Shown piece after piece: positions 24,107-36,299 of a stretch of DNA of 64,000 nt. The notes under the pieces are model-generated. The model did no database searches. It saw nothing but the letters and a program-made list of their open reading frames with translations, and was not told the origin of the DNA. Position numbers and translations under genes: made by a program. Where the stretch lies: the NCBI RefSeq assembly GCF_022201045.2, contig NC_068562.1, positions 8,910,001 through 8,974,000 on the forward strand. Direction: 5' to 3'. Each line of letters opens with the position of its first letter. The stretch's first letter is position 1. The DNA comes from Citrus sinensis. Its lineage: Eukaryota; Streptophyta; Magnoliopsida; Sapindales; Rutaceae.

Positions 24107-25661
24107 TCATTGTGGCAACTCTGAAGTCGGTATTTTTTCGTATTTCCATTCATGTCCTTTCCACTCAGGCAATTGCTGGATGACAACCTGCATCAAATAT
24201 CAAACATTTCAATTTAGTTTCGTTGAAACAAAAAATTGCTGTATGATAGAATATATAGATATACACACAGACACACGGACCAGCCCTGTCGAATCAGGTG
24301 TTCCAACAGTGGTTTGGCAAGCCAATCTCCAATTTTTTGGTTTCTGCATACGACAAATGAGCTTCAGCATTCAACTATTTGATACATTATGCACAAAATA
24401 CATTAGCAATTACACTGTAAAAACATATTGCACAGAGCAAATCTCCAAAAGAAGAATTTCTTTTGAATATGGAGAAGCTATCTCATCTTTGAAGGTGATC
24501 TCATTGCATCCAAATCAATATCATAATCAATTTATCTTCAAGAAGTATGTTACATATCCTCTCGGTATCTGACAGCCGATAACTAAGAATAGAGTCATCG
24601 ATTTGAGTCTGGGAAACATTAATATATGATTAAATCTCGGGTTCAGCATCAGCACTTATGCTCTCATATTGAGAGTACCATATACTGCCTTTAATTATAC
24701 ACGTACCCTCTTAAGCTTTTCCTTCTCTTTGTCTGTTCGACTGCCTAGCAGCTCATTTCCTTCGATAACCTTACAGTAGATGAAAGATTAATCACTAATG
24801 AGCGATCAGATCAGAGAACACAGCTTTAGACTGTGTCACTGACAATTAAGGGCCCTGGAAATGGCCAAAAAAACCTGAAACCTAACACTTGGAAATAGCA
24901 GTACTGCTGACTACTGATCTAGAATATATGAAAAAAGCAAATCACCATTAAAATCATGCGCGCACACACGTCTCATGAAACTATATAATGTCTCACCTCC
25001 ACCATACAAGTACCACAGGTTCCTCCTCCTGCACAGTTTGACAGAGGTCTAGCCTGCAAATGAAAGGTATGAATAATCTTGTAATATGCATTAATATTCA
25101 ATTCTACTATGCTAAGAACATAGTTTATCCATTAATGAGAGTTTAAAGGGGGGGGGGGGGGGGAAACACTTACATACGGGCCATACAAATCAATATTAGA
25201 ATTCAACATTATATCCCTAAGTTTCTGCCCTCCACATGCCGTCCGAAAATGTATATCTGGAGTTCCATCCGGGAGTAAAACTGACTAAAACGATCAAAAC
25301 AATGTGCCATTAAATTACAATAAACATATCACTCACCAAGGATCACCCAAATTTTCTCGAATAAATCAGGGACGTTTATATTAAGGTAAAATTAATTCTG
25401 TCCTTGAGTAATTAATTGTAAAGTTGATATTTAGTATATTTCACTTACATGAACAAAAGCAAAATTGACTACAGGTGGTTCTTCAGCTGCATTTGCTTGG
25501 GAATCACTTTTTGGGATTGTGGCAGTGGCTCTGATTCTGCTTCTAGAGAAGCTAACACGGTTATAGAATTTAAGGCTCTTGTGAGAGTTGGTAGTGCAGT
25601 TGAAGTTGTAAGGTAGTGAGTGAGAAGCCAATCTGTAAGAGTTTAGTTGGAGACTGCCCAT
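24107..25661 (-). CDS. PNSB3: PnsB3 (NDF4), chloroplast NDH subcomplex B ferredoxin-like subunit
   Basis: Six exons, read 5' to 3' on the minus strand: 25449-25661, 25174-25284, 24997-25053, 24707-24769, 24281-24343, 24107-24187, coding for 195 residues. The N-terminal 50 or so residues (MGSLQLNSYRLASHSLPYNF) are Ser-rich and basic, as in a chloroplast transit peptide. The core carries a 2Fe-2S-type cluster site C115-X5-C121-X2-C124 in NCAGGGTCGTCMVEV with a fourth Cys at 157 (RLACQTT). The conserved ends VNFAFVHSVLLPDGTPD and VVIQQLPEWKGHEWKY match NDF4/PnsB3. PnsB3 belongs to subcomplex B of the NDH-1 complex that drives cyclic electron flow around photosystem I. Intron 5 begins with the weak donor gtccgt. 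An in-frame ATG exists 78 bp upstream, but MGSLQ is the family-like start. A 16-base poly-G run lies in intron 2. Confidence 0.95.
25148..25163. repeat. Poly-G tract in PnsB3 intron 2
   Basis: Sixteen G in a row on the plus strand, about 10 bases from the donor of intron 2 (poly-C in the transcript). The site could be unstable in sequencing. Confidence 0.9.
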
Positions 25662-25940
25662 TTTCTGATATTTGATGATTGAAAAGTTTCGTACAACTAT
25701 TAGACTGTTTGTAGAAGAAATTGGATATTTTGCATACAAACAAATAAAAACACTTGCATGGGTTTTTTAATTGTTGCTATGTGTGGTGGCTTTTTTTCAT
25801 CTTATCTAATAATATTTTGGGCTGCGCTAAGGCTCGTCATGGCCCGAAATGGAGGCCCATTGAAGCCCATTTAAAATCCGGGAAAACCTAACCGGGCCCA
25901 TGTAAAAAAGTTAAGCCGCTAGAGGAAGGGGTTGAACCTT

Positions 25941-25973
<33 letters not shown>

Positions 25974-26626
25974 GACTGAGCTACTCCAGCAGGCTCGTTG
26001 AGTGTTGTAAAATCACTTGTCATTAATGGATATTATTTTCAGTCAATAGCAACCTCGGAATCAATGAATTATGACATTAACGATTTTCCTATTTTAGTGG
26101 ATGAAATTCTTTTTTAAACTATATAATAATAATAATAATAATAAAAGATTCATAGTTTAGAATCATAAAATGTTCATGAATTTTAATATTCTTAATATAT
26201 AAAGAAATAGGAAGTCATAAATTAAAATAAAAGGTAAATTAATTTATAAAATATGAGATGATAGATCAAGATCAATCCGCTTTCCAACAATCTTAACTGA
26301 ATATTTCTAATTTAGGGCAAAGTAAAAATGAATAAGTAAATAATTAATAAACAACATCCACGGTTGCATAATATTTTATTAAAAAATAATATATTTACAA
26401 TCTTATAATGTAAAATCATCTTTTATAAAGATATTATTAGATAAATAAAAAAGCATTTTTAAGAATTCAAAAGTGCTTTGGGCCACTTTGGATTTGGCCC
26501 CCTAAGAGGAAGAGAGAAAAGAGAGTACCATTATCTTTCTCCTTTCTATTCATTCTAAACTCTCCCCTGCTAAAACCCTCAACTGACGAATAGTACAAAT
26601 ACAACAAATAGAAACTAAAACGGAAA
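25662..26626. promoter_or_regulatory. Head-to-head promoter region of PnsB3 and tRNase Z
   Basis: PnsB3 (-) and tRNase Z (+) start 965 bp apart and transcribe outward. Between them lies a tRNA-Asn gene. The stretch 25815-25900 has several ggcccat/gcccat copies resembling site II (TCP-binding) elements frequent upstream of organelle-related nuclear genes. These motif calls are inference from pattern only. Confidence 0.5.
25917..25990 (-). tRNA. tRNA-Asn (GUU)
   Basis: A 74-nt cloverleaf on the minus strand. The acceptor stem is GCTGGAG with CTCTAGC (one G-U pair) and the discriminator base is G. The D arm is AGCTCAGTCGGTTAGAGC. The anticodon loop CTGTTAA has anticodon GTT, and the T arm contains GGTTCAACCCC. 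There is no intron and no encoded CCA. The gene lies 256 bp upstream of the PnsB3 start, on the same strand. Confidence 0.97.
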
Positions 26627-29600
26627 ATGCCTTTTATTACACCAAATTTGCGCCTCCTTTTCTCCTCCTCCTCTTCTTCTCTCTTTCCACTTAAACTCTC
26701 AGTTCCGCTACTATCCACTAAGCCCACAAACCGCCACCGCTCCCTCTTTACAATTCTCTCTTACTCAAAACGACAGCGTTCCACTCCGTTCCCCCAACAG
26801 AACCAGAGGCGAAACAGAAGCACATTCAAGAAAGAGAAAGATAAAGAGGATCATTCAATGGAAGAAAGCGCTAAGGAATCATCTTTCGGGTTTAATAAAA
26901 GAAGGGCCGAGGGCAGAGACAAGGACGTTCACGATAAGAAGAAACTTCAGCTGAAAGTTCGCAAGCTTAATCCCATCAATACACTATCTTATGTTCAGGT
27001 AAGTTTTTTAGCATTCTGGGGTATTTCTAATTGTATTTTTGTGAACTGGGTTTGTTTTAGTTTTTGAGATTAACGTGTCTGATCGCGGGACTGATAAAAC
27101 TTTAAGGCTATATTGTTTGTTCGTGGATTTCAAATCATTGGTCTTGGTTGTTGCAGTTTGTTTAATAATGGAATTTTTTGAAGTGGGGTTATTTTATTTT
27201 TTGGTTTTATGGTGTGCAATTGGACTATGAGTTGAAAATTTCGTGTTGGTATTACAAATAAATGTTCTCAGTTGGCTTATTGGTTTGTGATATCTTTTCC
27301 AATTTTATTTATCACAGATTTTGGGGACCGGGATGGATACTCAGGATACTTCACCTTCGGTCCTGCTGTTCTTTGACAACCAAAGGTTTATTTTCAATGC
27401 TGGAGAGGTAAGCATCATTGAGTGCGAATGAGAAATTCATTATTCTCTGTTGTTTGTTACCAAGGTTTTCATTTAGCCTTTATATGTTGTATTTTTTTTT
27501 TCAGGGACTGCAACGGTTCTGCACAGAGCATAAGATTAAATTGTCAAAGGTAGGGAATATTCAGAAGCAACCTTTAATTTCTGTCTTCTGATGATATATG
27601 CTTCCTAGTTTCTTCATCTTGAATTTACGAAAATGATCTAGTAGAAGATAATGTACTTATATTATGGAGCTTTTTTTAGGTAGACCACATATTTCTTTCT
27701 CGTGTCTGCTCAGAGACTGCGGGTGGACTGCCAGGTCAGTACCTTCATGGAGAACTATGATGTTGTATTTATGAATTTTCTCTTTCATTTTGTATTTTCT
27801 AAAGAAATGCTTGTAAACTTGTTTTAAAACACTTAGAATTATTGTATTTATGAATTTTCTCATTCGGTTAGTATTTTCTATAAGCAAAAGAAATGCTTAT
27901 AGACTTGGTTTGAAACACCTAGGATTAGGGAGGGTAAATCAGATCATTGTTTCCAAACCAAGAGGTTAGAAATTGAAAACCCTTTAGAGCATCAACTTGG
28001 GATGCTATTTCCCAGAAATTTCTTTAATCTGTAGGTTGTGGATTGGCAGTGGTTTCCTGTTTTGAACTCGGTGAATTCATAAGAAAGATAGGGTGCTTTT
28101 AGCATTAGTATCATGCACTAATATTATAACTGGTCTGCTCAGGCAAAGAGATGGTTGTTAAAACACCTTGGGTTATTACTTTACATTGCAGGTCTGCTTT
28201 TGACTTTGGCTGGCATAGGAGATGAAGGATTGTCTGTGAGTGTCAGCTCGACTTCATATGCGATTGGTTTCCTTCCCGCAATTTTTATTTACATTTTATT
28301 TGCTTGTCTATGAATTCTATCTAAAATTGTAGTCTCTTCCATTTGAAGGTCAATGTATGGGGTCCCTCAGATCTTAAGTATTTAGTTGATGCAATGAAGT
28401 CTTTCATTCCACATGCTGCCATGGTTCATACACACTGTTTTGGACCAGCTCCATCCTCTGATGCTTCTCTGCCTGATTCAGCAAAGTCAGCCAACCACAT
28501 TATTCTTGTTGATAATGAGTTGGCCAAAATATCAGCCATTCTCCTGAAACCGAGTTGCTCAGATGGGTCTCCTGTGAAGCCCGGCGAGACATCGGTGATA
28601 TATGTTTGTGAATTGCCAGAAATTACAGGAAAATTTGACCCAAAAAAAGCTGTTGCTCTTGGACTAAAACCTGGGCCAAAATATAGAGAACTGCAATCTG
28701 GGAAATCAGTGAAGTCAGATACCCTAGATATTATGGTTAGTTTAAAGTTATTTTATGAAGGGGAATTTATTCTTATATGCTCATGGCAATATATGCCACT
28801 TTCAATATGGTCTAACATCTAGGTTTAATTGTCTTAATTTTAGGTTCATCCAAGTGATGTTTTGGGGCCTTCTCTTCCTGGCCCGATTGTACTCCTTGTT
28901 GACTGCCCAACAGAATCTCATGTATTGGAGTTGTTGTCTGCAGAATCTCTCAATAGTTACTATGCAGATTTCTCGGGTGACCCACAATGTGCGAAGACAG
29001 TGAATTGTATCATTCATTTAAGTCCTGTTTCTGTCACAGGCACTTCCAACTACCAGAAGTGGATGAAGAGATTTGGTTCTGCCCAACATATTATGGCTGG
29101 ACATGAAATGTGAGAGTTTTCTTGACATTGCTTTTTCTTTGTTAGCAATAGCTGTTCCTGCATTTCCTTTTGCTGACCAGTCCTGTATTTTGCGTTTTGT
29201 AGGAAGAATGTGGAAATCCCAATTCTGAAATCAAGCGCAAGAATAACAACACGACTTAATTACTTGTGTCCGCAGTTGTTTCCAGCTTCAGGTTTTTGGT
29301 CTCTTCCGCACTTTAATACTTCAGCAGCAGAGTCTAGTGCAAGCGAGGTTTGTCTAAATGTCATAAGTTCTCTATTGTCAGAGGTCAAAAGTTATTGTTT
29401 GAAATATTAGGGGTAACTGAGTTGTTGATTTTGTTCATCGTACCAGGGTCCTGTTCCAAGCATTTGTGCTGAGAATCTCCTCAAGGTAAGAAAGATCTCC
29501 ATTTCTTCAAGCTTAGTATTCCAGGTTTTGAGTGTGAAAATCCCCCTTAATTCAGTGCTCTGTTTTACCTTGATGAAAACTTTTATCATTTTCTCTGGCT

Positions 29601-31688
29601 GAATGATGACTTATGTCCTTGATTTCAGTTTAGTAATCTCAGAAGTGGAAGAAAAAAAAAATTAAAGAAATCAGACTTTGTTATCCTAATGTAGCATCCA
29701 TGTGCAATGACTTCTTTCATCATTGGCATGATCAATGTTTGTTTCTGGAAATAGTAATTTCCTTTTTGATCTTTTTTTTTCAGCAACTGCTCATTTGGTT
29801 AAATAACAAGGAACTTTTGTTTCTATTGATCAGTTCACTCTGCGACCTCTTGCTAATCTTGGAATCGACAGAACTAATATCCCAAGTCTAGAGGCTCCCT
29901 CAGAAATAACGAATGAGTTACTTTCAGAAGTTCCAGAAGTTGTAGATGCAGCACATCAGATCAGCCAGTTCTGGCAAGGGCCTAGGGAGTTAAAGGATGA
30001 CTGTCCCATGCTAGACAATGAAGTCATGATTGAAGAGTCATGGTTGGACGAGAATAGACTTCCCAATTGTTTGGACAATGTAAGAAGAGATGACTTGGAG
30101 ATTGTTCTACTGGGAACTGGTTCATCCCAGCCTTCTAAATACCGGAATGTTAGTTCTATATATGTTAATCTTTTCTCCAAAGGAAGTTTGCTCCTAGATT
30201 GTGGTGAAGGAACCCTGGGTCAACTGAAAAGAAGGTAACACTTTTTTTACTTCGAATTATATCTTACTTTTTCTATATCAACCGATTTAGTTAGTACAGT
30301 CTCTTGTAAGTATCTAAGTGTACAAGAGATCTTAGAATTGAATCCCACTCAATTTGGGGTTAGGAGGTTTTTGGGTTAAATTTGAGGGTGGGTTAACTGC
30401 ATGAGAAAACAAAATTATTTTGCAACATTTTCCCATCCTCTTCCTTTTATTTTCTTTTTTCAGTGAGGAATCTTATTCATTCTTTCTAATACACAATGAT
30501 TTGTGCCTCTTGAGAACAGATATGGTGTAGAGGGCGCTGACAGTGCAGTTGGAAAGCTAAGGTGTATTTGGATATCTCACATTCACGCTGATCACCATGC
30601 GGGTTTGGCAAGAATACTCGCTCTTAGACGTGATTTGTTGAAGGGTGTGCCACATGAGCCATTGCTTGTTGTAGGCCCTGGGCCTCTTAAGAGGTACCTA
30701 GATGCATATGAAAGACTTGAAGATCTAGACATGCAGTTCCTTCACTGTAGGTACACTAGAGAAGCTTCATGGAATGATTTTGAGGGCAATGGTGAACCAG
30801 TTAAGAATCTATCAACTCCTGGAAGTCCATTTAGTACTGAGGGGCTGATCAATAAAACTGAGGCGAATTTGTTTGCTAAAGGAAGCTGTATGCAGAGTGT
30901 TTGGAAGGGACCTGGCATTCCAGTTGACAACAATGCGGCTTTCCCATTGCTAAAGAACCTTAAGAATGTGCTAAATGAAGCAGGGTTGGAGACGTTGATT
31001 AGTTTTCCTGTTGTCCACTGTCCACAGGCATTTGGTTTCGCTTTGAAGGCAGCAGAAAGAATCAATAGTGTTGGAAAAGTGATACCTGGGTGGAAGATTG
31101 TGTATTCAGGTGACACTAGGCCCTGCCCAGAACTAGTAGAAGCATCTCGAGGAGCAACTGTTCTTATACACGAGGTAATTTGTGTAATCAAATTCAAGTT
31201 TCTAGTTGGTAATGTAATGTCGCAAAATAAGAAATGTTTCTACAATGATGATATTATTTGGTGATTCAGAAATTGAAACTTAATATAGTTCTAAGGCTCT
31301 TAAAATAAGGAGGAATTTGGAGAACAGAGTGCCACTAAAATATGACTACTGTTTCTCTGACTTAGTGCAGGCGACGTTCGAGGATGGCATGATGGAAGAG
31401 GCTATAGCGAAAAACCACAGCACAACCAAGGAAGCCATAGACGTGGGTTCCTCTGCGGGTGTTTATCGCATCATTCTCACTCACTTCAGCCAAAGATACC
31501 CTAAAATTCCTGTAGTTGATGAGACACACATGCATAAAACATGCATTGCATTTGACTTGATGAGCATTAACCTAGCAGATTTGCCAATACTTCCTAAAGT
31601 TCTTCCCTACTTTAAATTGCTGTTTAAAGATGAGATGCCAGTTGATGAGTCGGATGATGTCGTTGATGCTGTAAGTGCAGCTTCTTAG
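26627..31688 (+). CDS. TRZ4: tRNase Z, long form (ELAC2/TRZ4-like)
   Basis: Twelve exons: 26627-26998, 27318-27407, 27505-27549, 27680-27734, 28192-28235, 28349-28735, 28844-29109, 29203-29347, 29447-29485, 29834-30234, 30520-31174, 31371-31688, about 938 residues. tRNase Z removes the 3' trailer of precursor tRNAs so CCA can be added. The N-terminus is Ser/Arg-rich and lacks acidic residues, as in an organelle targeting peptide. The N-terminal half is a degenerate metallo-beta-lactamase fold ([35 protein letters not shown]). The C-terminal half is catalytic: PSKYRN at 581-586 and the zinc-binding HIHADH at 635-640, then [18 protein letters not shown] and LTHFSQRY. Length fits the long form (TRZ3/TRZ4 in Arabidopsis). 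TRZ4 (At3g16260) is the neighbour of PnsB3 and MTV1 there, as here, which favours TRZ4; TRZ3 cannot be excluded. Confidence 0.96.
27763..27928. repeat. Diverged tandem duplication in tRNase Z intron 4
   Basis: Two units of about 80 bp, both beginning ttgtatttatgaattttct and containing aaagaaatgctt and acacttag / acacctag, lie side by side (about 27763-27841 and 27842-27928). They differ at several positions and by a short insertion, so this duplication is older than the one in the GOST-like gene. Confidence 0.75.
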
Positions 31689-32426
31689 TAAATGATAATT
31701 GATTTTATATCGATGTGTCTAATTGTACATATCCCATTAAAAAAGTGTTATGATTCTCTTTAACCGTATTCAATCTCCACGTATAAAAAATGCATTTCCA
31801 TCATGTAGGCCTCTGAAAAATCTAACTGTTCTTGGAGCGCCCCGTATTTCCAGTGATATTGATGTCAGTAATTCTCTCGGCATACATAATAACAAAGACC
31901 TCAATGGTTAGGGAAAAGGACATTAACATCACCTTCTTCCCAGATAGATATATCAACTAAGTATGCCTCACATGACTTTAAAAAAAAAAAACACTATTTC
32001 ACAAGATTATATTACTCCACTTCTGTCGAATGTTAACTAAAACGACAATATATTGACTATTATTGACTACTGTCCAACAAAGAAGCATTTCTCATGGTGT
32101 GCATTTTATGCAGTCACGGGAATTAACAATAGAAAAGACTTGACAAATTCATCGTAAAGGAACCAACAGGATAACTGGCAAAGTGTACAAATTAGAAAAA
32201 AAAAAAAAAGAATATAAAAAGCTAACTGCATGGCCATTTCTTGTCCTCCATGTCATATACCAACAATGCTATGAACCAATGAGCTGTTTCACTCTACTCT
32301 TCAACCACACCTCCCTTCCATTTGTGTGATGAAAAGAGATAACCATCTCAGTACTAAGACTAACATCTTGCTCTCGACCTACTTGCCTCGTATAAATAAA
32401 GCCTCAGCAAGAATAAACACCAAAAT
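31689..32426. other. Convergent 3' region between tRNase Z and MTV1
   Basis: The two genes end tail to tail 738 bp apart. The interval is AT-rich and carries short poly-A runs on both strands; no additional gene was seen. Confidence 0.6.
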
Positions 32427-35400
32427 TTAAGCAACCCTCTTCGAATCACGAGCTGATGCAAGATGGTCCTACATGATAGACAGATGCACAACATGATCAA
32501 GAATTATCATCTCAAATCAAAAGAAATAACTAGAGGATGTTAACTTCTTCAAACTGGGTTCATTTTCACAAGAAAATATGTCAAAACCATGGAGACAGTC
32601 GTCACAGGACAAGAAAATTGTAACAAGAAAAGTTTAGCAAAAAATTACATTACAAGTGTTAGTGCTGTAACTCCCTCCAGGTACAAATGTCCACAATATA
32701 GATGCAAGTAATGAAAGGTAATATAGAAATGCACCATAAGTATGATATAAAGCAAAAACTTTAATTAAGAAGCTTTTAATTTTTTTTTTAAAAAAGGTTT
32801 CACTTTCCAGGCACAAGGGTACATGTTCAATCCCATGCAACTGTAAAAGTAACCTTCAAAAAATAAGAATTAGATTAGCAGCCAGGACGCAAACTTACTG
32901 AGATAAAATCGAATGCTCTTGTGTCCTCTTTCTTTGAATTGTTCAGGGCAGGCATGGAAGCTTGAGTTGGAAAGTTTGGTTGGAATATATCTGGAAGTGG
33001 TGAGCCTCCATTTCCTCCAACCAAATTGGCGGCACCAGAATTATGAACATTCAGGTTACCAATATGTTGAAGGTTAGACATTGCAGCAAGGAATTGTTGC
33101 TGGGCAAATAAATTCCCCATGGCACTATAATTCATTGGCTGAGATGCAATAGATGGATTTAATGTCATGCCAGCTGGAATATTATATGGCATAGTACCGA
33201 ATGGAAATGGGTTGGCATTCATCCCTGCTGATTGAGAACCAAGTAGGCTGCTCAAAGCATCACTAGACAGCTGCTGGCTAGGGTTACTGCTTGAATCCGA
33301 AAAGATACTTTCAGATGGCACCCCAGCAGAGGAACCTTCTGGCTTCAACTGGTCTTCATTAATGGAAAAACCGGCCATTAAATCATTAAAATTGTTTTTC
33401 TGGTTTTCTTGCTTTGGCAGAATTTCAGTGTGTGACCCAAAAATATCATCAAATGGTTCAGATCCACTTTTATCTGCTGCCAGAAGATTTCCACTTGCCA
33501 CTGGCTTACTGTCAACAGTCATCCCAGAAAAGAGATCTTCAACATGCTCTTTACCCTCACTGGTGTGAAACAAGACATCTGCAAAGGGGTCATCAGCATT
33601 TTTTTGTTCACTGTTGTTGGCACCAGTGCCCAGACTGTCTGTGAATAAATCATCAATTAGAGGGGTTGAGGATGTTGACAGATTACTTATGTTTTGATCA
33701 CTTGGATTCGTTGCGTAATTATTTGTTTCACTGTGATCTTCTGGATCAGCAGTGTCTATTAAGTCAGGCATCTGAACAACAGTAGTTGTCTCAGCTTTAA
33801 CTGACCTCTCTGAGCCACTTACCAAGCCTCCTGCCTGCTCTTCACCAAGAAGGCTCAAAACCTGTTCAGCAGAGACCAATAATTATGATGACTGAAAAAT
33901 AAAATGTGCTCAAATGATAACCTCAGTAGCTTATAATACACACCCACCCACCCACCCACACACACACACTAAGACATTGATATACATCTGCTTATCTATT
34001 CCCAGGCCACAAACCTTCTCAGGATTTGAGAAACTACTCAGCCAGCCACCCCTCTATGGGTTTATAGACCCTACAACCAGGATATTCCTGCTACTGGAAA
34101 ACAACTCCCTCCGCCCTTGTTCTGGTTCTATACCAGACAAGACCCCTTTCTTAATCTTTTTTTAAGCCTGAAATCCCTTTCTGTTACTAAAAACAGGACA
34201 TCAAACTAAATTCATCGGTAAAAAGAAAAAAAACACATACCTTGTTAGCCTTTTCCCTCAGAGAAGATTGAGGAGACTCTGAACATTTAACAACGACATC
34301 ATTATTCTCACAAAAGTAAGACAAAATAATTGAGAATTTTTCGTCATCCTTTTTCCTTAAAATTGACTCAAGGACACAGATAGCTTTCATTCGAACCTGA
34401 AAAAAAGGTGCCAGAAAAATCTAAGAACTTGTAGATAGAAACATTAGCTTTTTTATTTTTTAAAAAAAAAATTAGAGAAAGTGTCAGTGGGTGCATGAAT
34501 TTATTTAGTGAGCTGGGATGAGCCGGTGGTTCATATCATAACACCAATGAGTCAGAGGAAAGTGCATGCCTGCCACAATGGAGATTGAAGTTTTGCTTCA
34601 AGGGCCCGACTCATAGCCAATGCATCCAACTTAGCAGCCTCGACAAGGAAAACCTGAATGGCATCTCGAGTTGGTTGGAGACGTACACCACCATATGTCA
34701 CAATGGTCTCCAACAACTTTTCTTCACGTGTCTTACTCCCAGTATAACTTGCACTAGAGTCCCCATTTAACCTGTCTTCTTTTAAAACCCTTGAATCCTG
34801 GTTCCAAGATCCACCTGCCACATTTTTTGAAATATCATAACCACCCTGAGTTTCATTGCGTAATTCAACCGGCTCATATCTATCTGAATAATCATTCTCT
34901 ATTGTCAACGACCTTCGAAGATTTGGACTTCTATAACTTCCATTTTCATTCTTTCTCATTGAATTGCCTTGAGCAAAACTACTGAGTCCCTGCTTGATAG
35001 ATGCACTGCCCAGGCCAACCACCTCACTAAGAAATGATTTCTTGTCTTCTGATGGCATTTCAAAGTTTGTATTCCCGAATCCTTGTATTCGTTTGTTAAG
35101 ACTAAGGTCTTCTACAGGTGCTGGCTTATTTTCCTCAGAAAAGATAGCAGATATAGCTTCATGAGCCATGTCCCGCACAGCCTTGTTCAGTGCATCCCCC
35201 TTTAATGGATCCAACTGCCCCTTGTAATGAAACAACTGACGCACAACTGCTGAATGTCTTTGCATTTCCCTCCTGAAATCGGTACCAGACTTCCCCACTG
35301 AATATTTTATCAGTCTCAGTGCCTGCAAATATGTTGGTAAATATGGATACCTATTAGAAGATCTTCCCACTTCCAAAAATATAAATCTCCAATCCAAGCC

Positions 35401-35933
35401 AACAAAGATAAATAAACATGCAATTGGAAACTACCAGTCTATCACTCCAAAAGAACTCATTAATGATAATGGATGGCAATATTTAAAGAAATTGGGGATG
35501 ACACAAAGTTCAATTAGTTGACACATCTAGTGAAGCATAAGCATACACTTCACATTTGCACAAACTTTCATGTTTCCAGCCACTTGAAAAAAAAGGTTTA
35601 TCAACCAAACAGAGAATTCACAATAATTATAACTTTAATTCACCAAAAAATTCAATGCATTTAACAACTTGAATATTTCTTCAATCTTATTTGAATTCAC
35701 ATTAAAATACAACATAAAATATATACCTTCTGCTTGACAACGGGGCTCTTGTGCTCGAGCCGCTTCAAGATAAAATCAGAGACCTCCTTGACGATACTCA
35801 CATGAGATGATCTCAAAAGCTCACAAATTTCTTCCAATTTATACACAGGCGTCACCTTGTCTTCATCAGACGTGGCACCATCGATCATCCTCGATCTCCA
35901 ATACGACTCCACAGCTCTTCGACTCGAATCCAT
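32427..35933 (-). CDS. MTV1: MTV1, ENTH/VHS-domain trafficking protein
   Basis: Five exons on the minus strand: 35727-35933, 34570-35322, 34241-34396, 32899-33861, 32427-32468, about 706 residues. An ENTH-like helical domain fills residues 1 to about 135 (YKLEEICELLRSSHVSIVKE, LRLIKYSVGKSGTDFRREMQ). A second helical VHS-like region at about 275-370 (VRMKAICVLESILRKKDDEK) is followed by a long Ser/Asn/Asp-rich disordered tail with DPF and LF motifs and DLFSGMTVD, which matches the tepsin-type AP-4 binding consensus. The final exon is only 14 codons (DHLASARDSKRVA); reading past the donor would instead give a false end VSLRPGC. MTV1 acts with clathrin at the trans-Golgi network in transport to the vacuole. 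The intron between exons 2 and 3 has a GC donor. Confidence 0.95.
33514..33534 (-). other. Tepsin-like AP-4 binding motif within MTV1
   Basis: These seven codons encode LFSGMTV (residues 482-488), fitting the LFxG[M/L]x[L/V] motif by which animal tepsin, another ENTH protein, binds the AP-4 appendage. The match is by eye; binding is inferred. Confidence 0.6.
34397..34569 (-). other. GC-AG intron in MTV1
   Basis: The exon end ...CTGTGGCAG is followed by GCATGC rather than GT. The acceptor ttcag before GTTCGAATG is normal. Joining here keeps SPLWQ-VRMKAICVLE in frame, and no nearby GT preserves both the frame and the protein. Confidence 0.75.
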
Positions 35934-36299
35934 TTTTTAAAAAACCCCAATTTCACAAACCCACTTGACAACTGACCTGGATTTGGAAACCCGCTTGGCT
36001 AAACTATTGATCAAACCCACTTCAATCCAGATAACAAAATCCAATTAGCCCCAATTCAATCAAACCCACAATAAAAGAACAAAAAAAAAAAAAAGCCTGA
36101 ATCTGGGAATCCCACTTGACTTCAAATCAATCAAAATAAAGCTTGAATTCCCCCTTTTTTCACTCTTTATCGTCAAGGGAATTAATCAGTATGACAGATT
36201 CAATAATTATTATCCCAAACAGAACCAAAACGACAGCGCTTTGATGAATTGATACAACTTTCTTCAACCGATTGGTTATAGAGCAAATTCGATGGATTG

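Noticed and set aside
31317-31370. Extension of the last tRNase Z exon upstream
   Set aside because: The frame is open, but the normal acceptor gtgcag at 31365-31370 and the join LIHE-ATFEDGM match the enzyme family, so this stretch is intron.
33943-33970. cacccacccacccac run as a CRISPR-like or functional array
   Set aside because: Short simple repeat within an MTV1 intron; a plant nuclear genome and no spacer structure.
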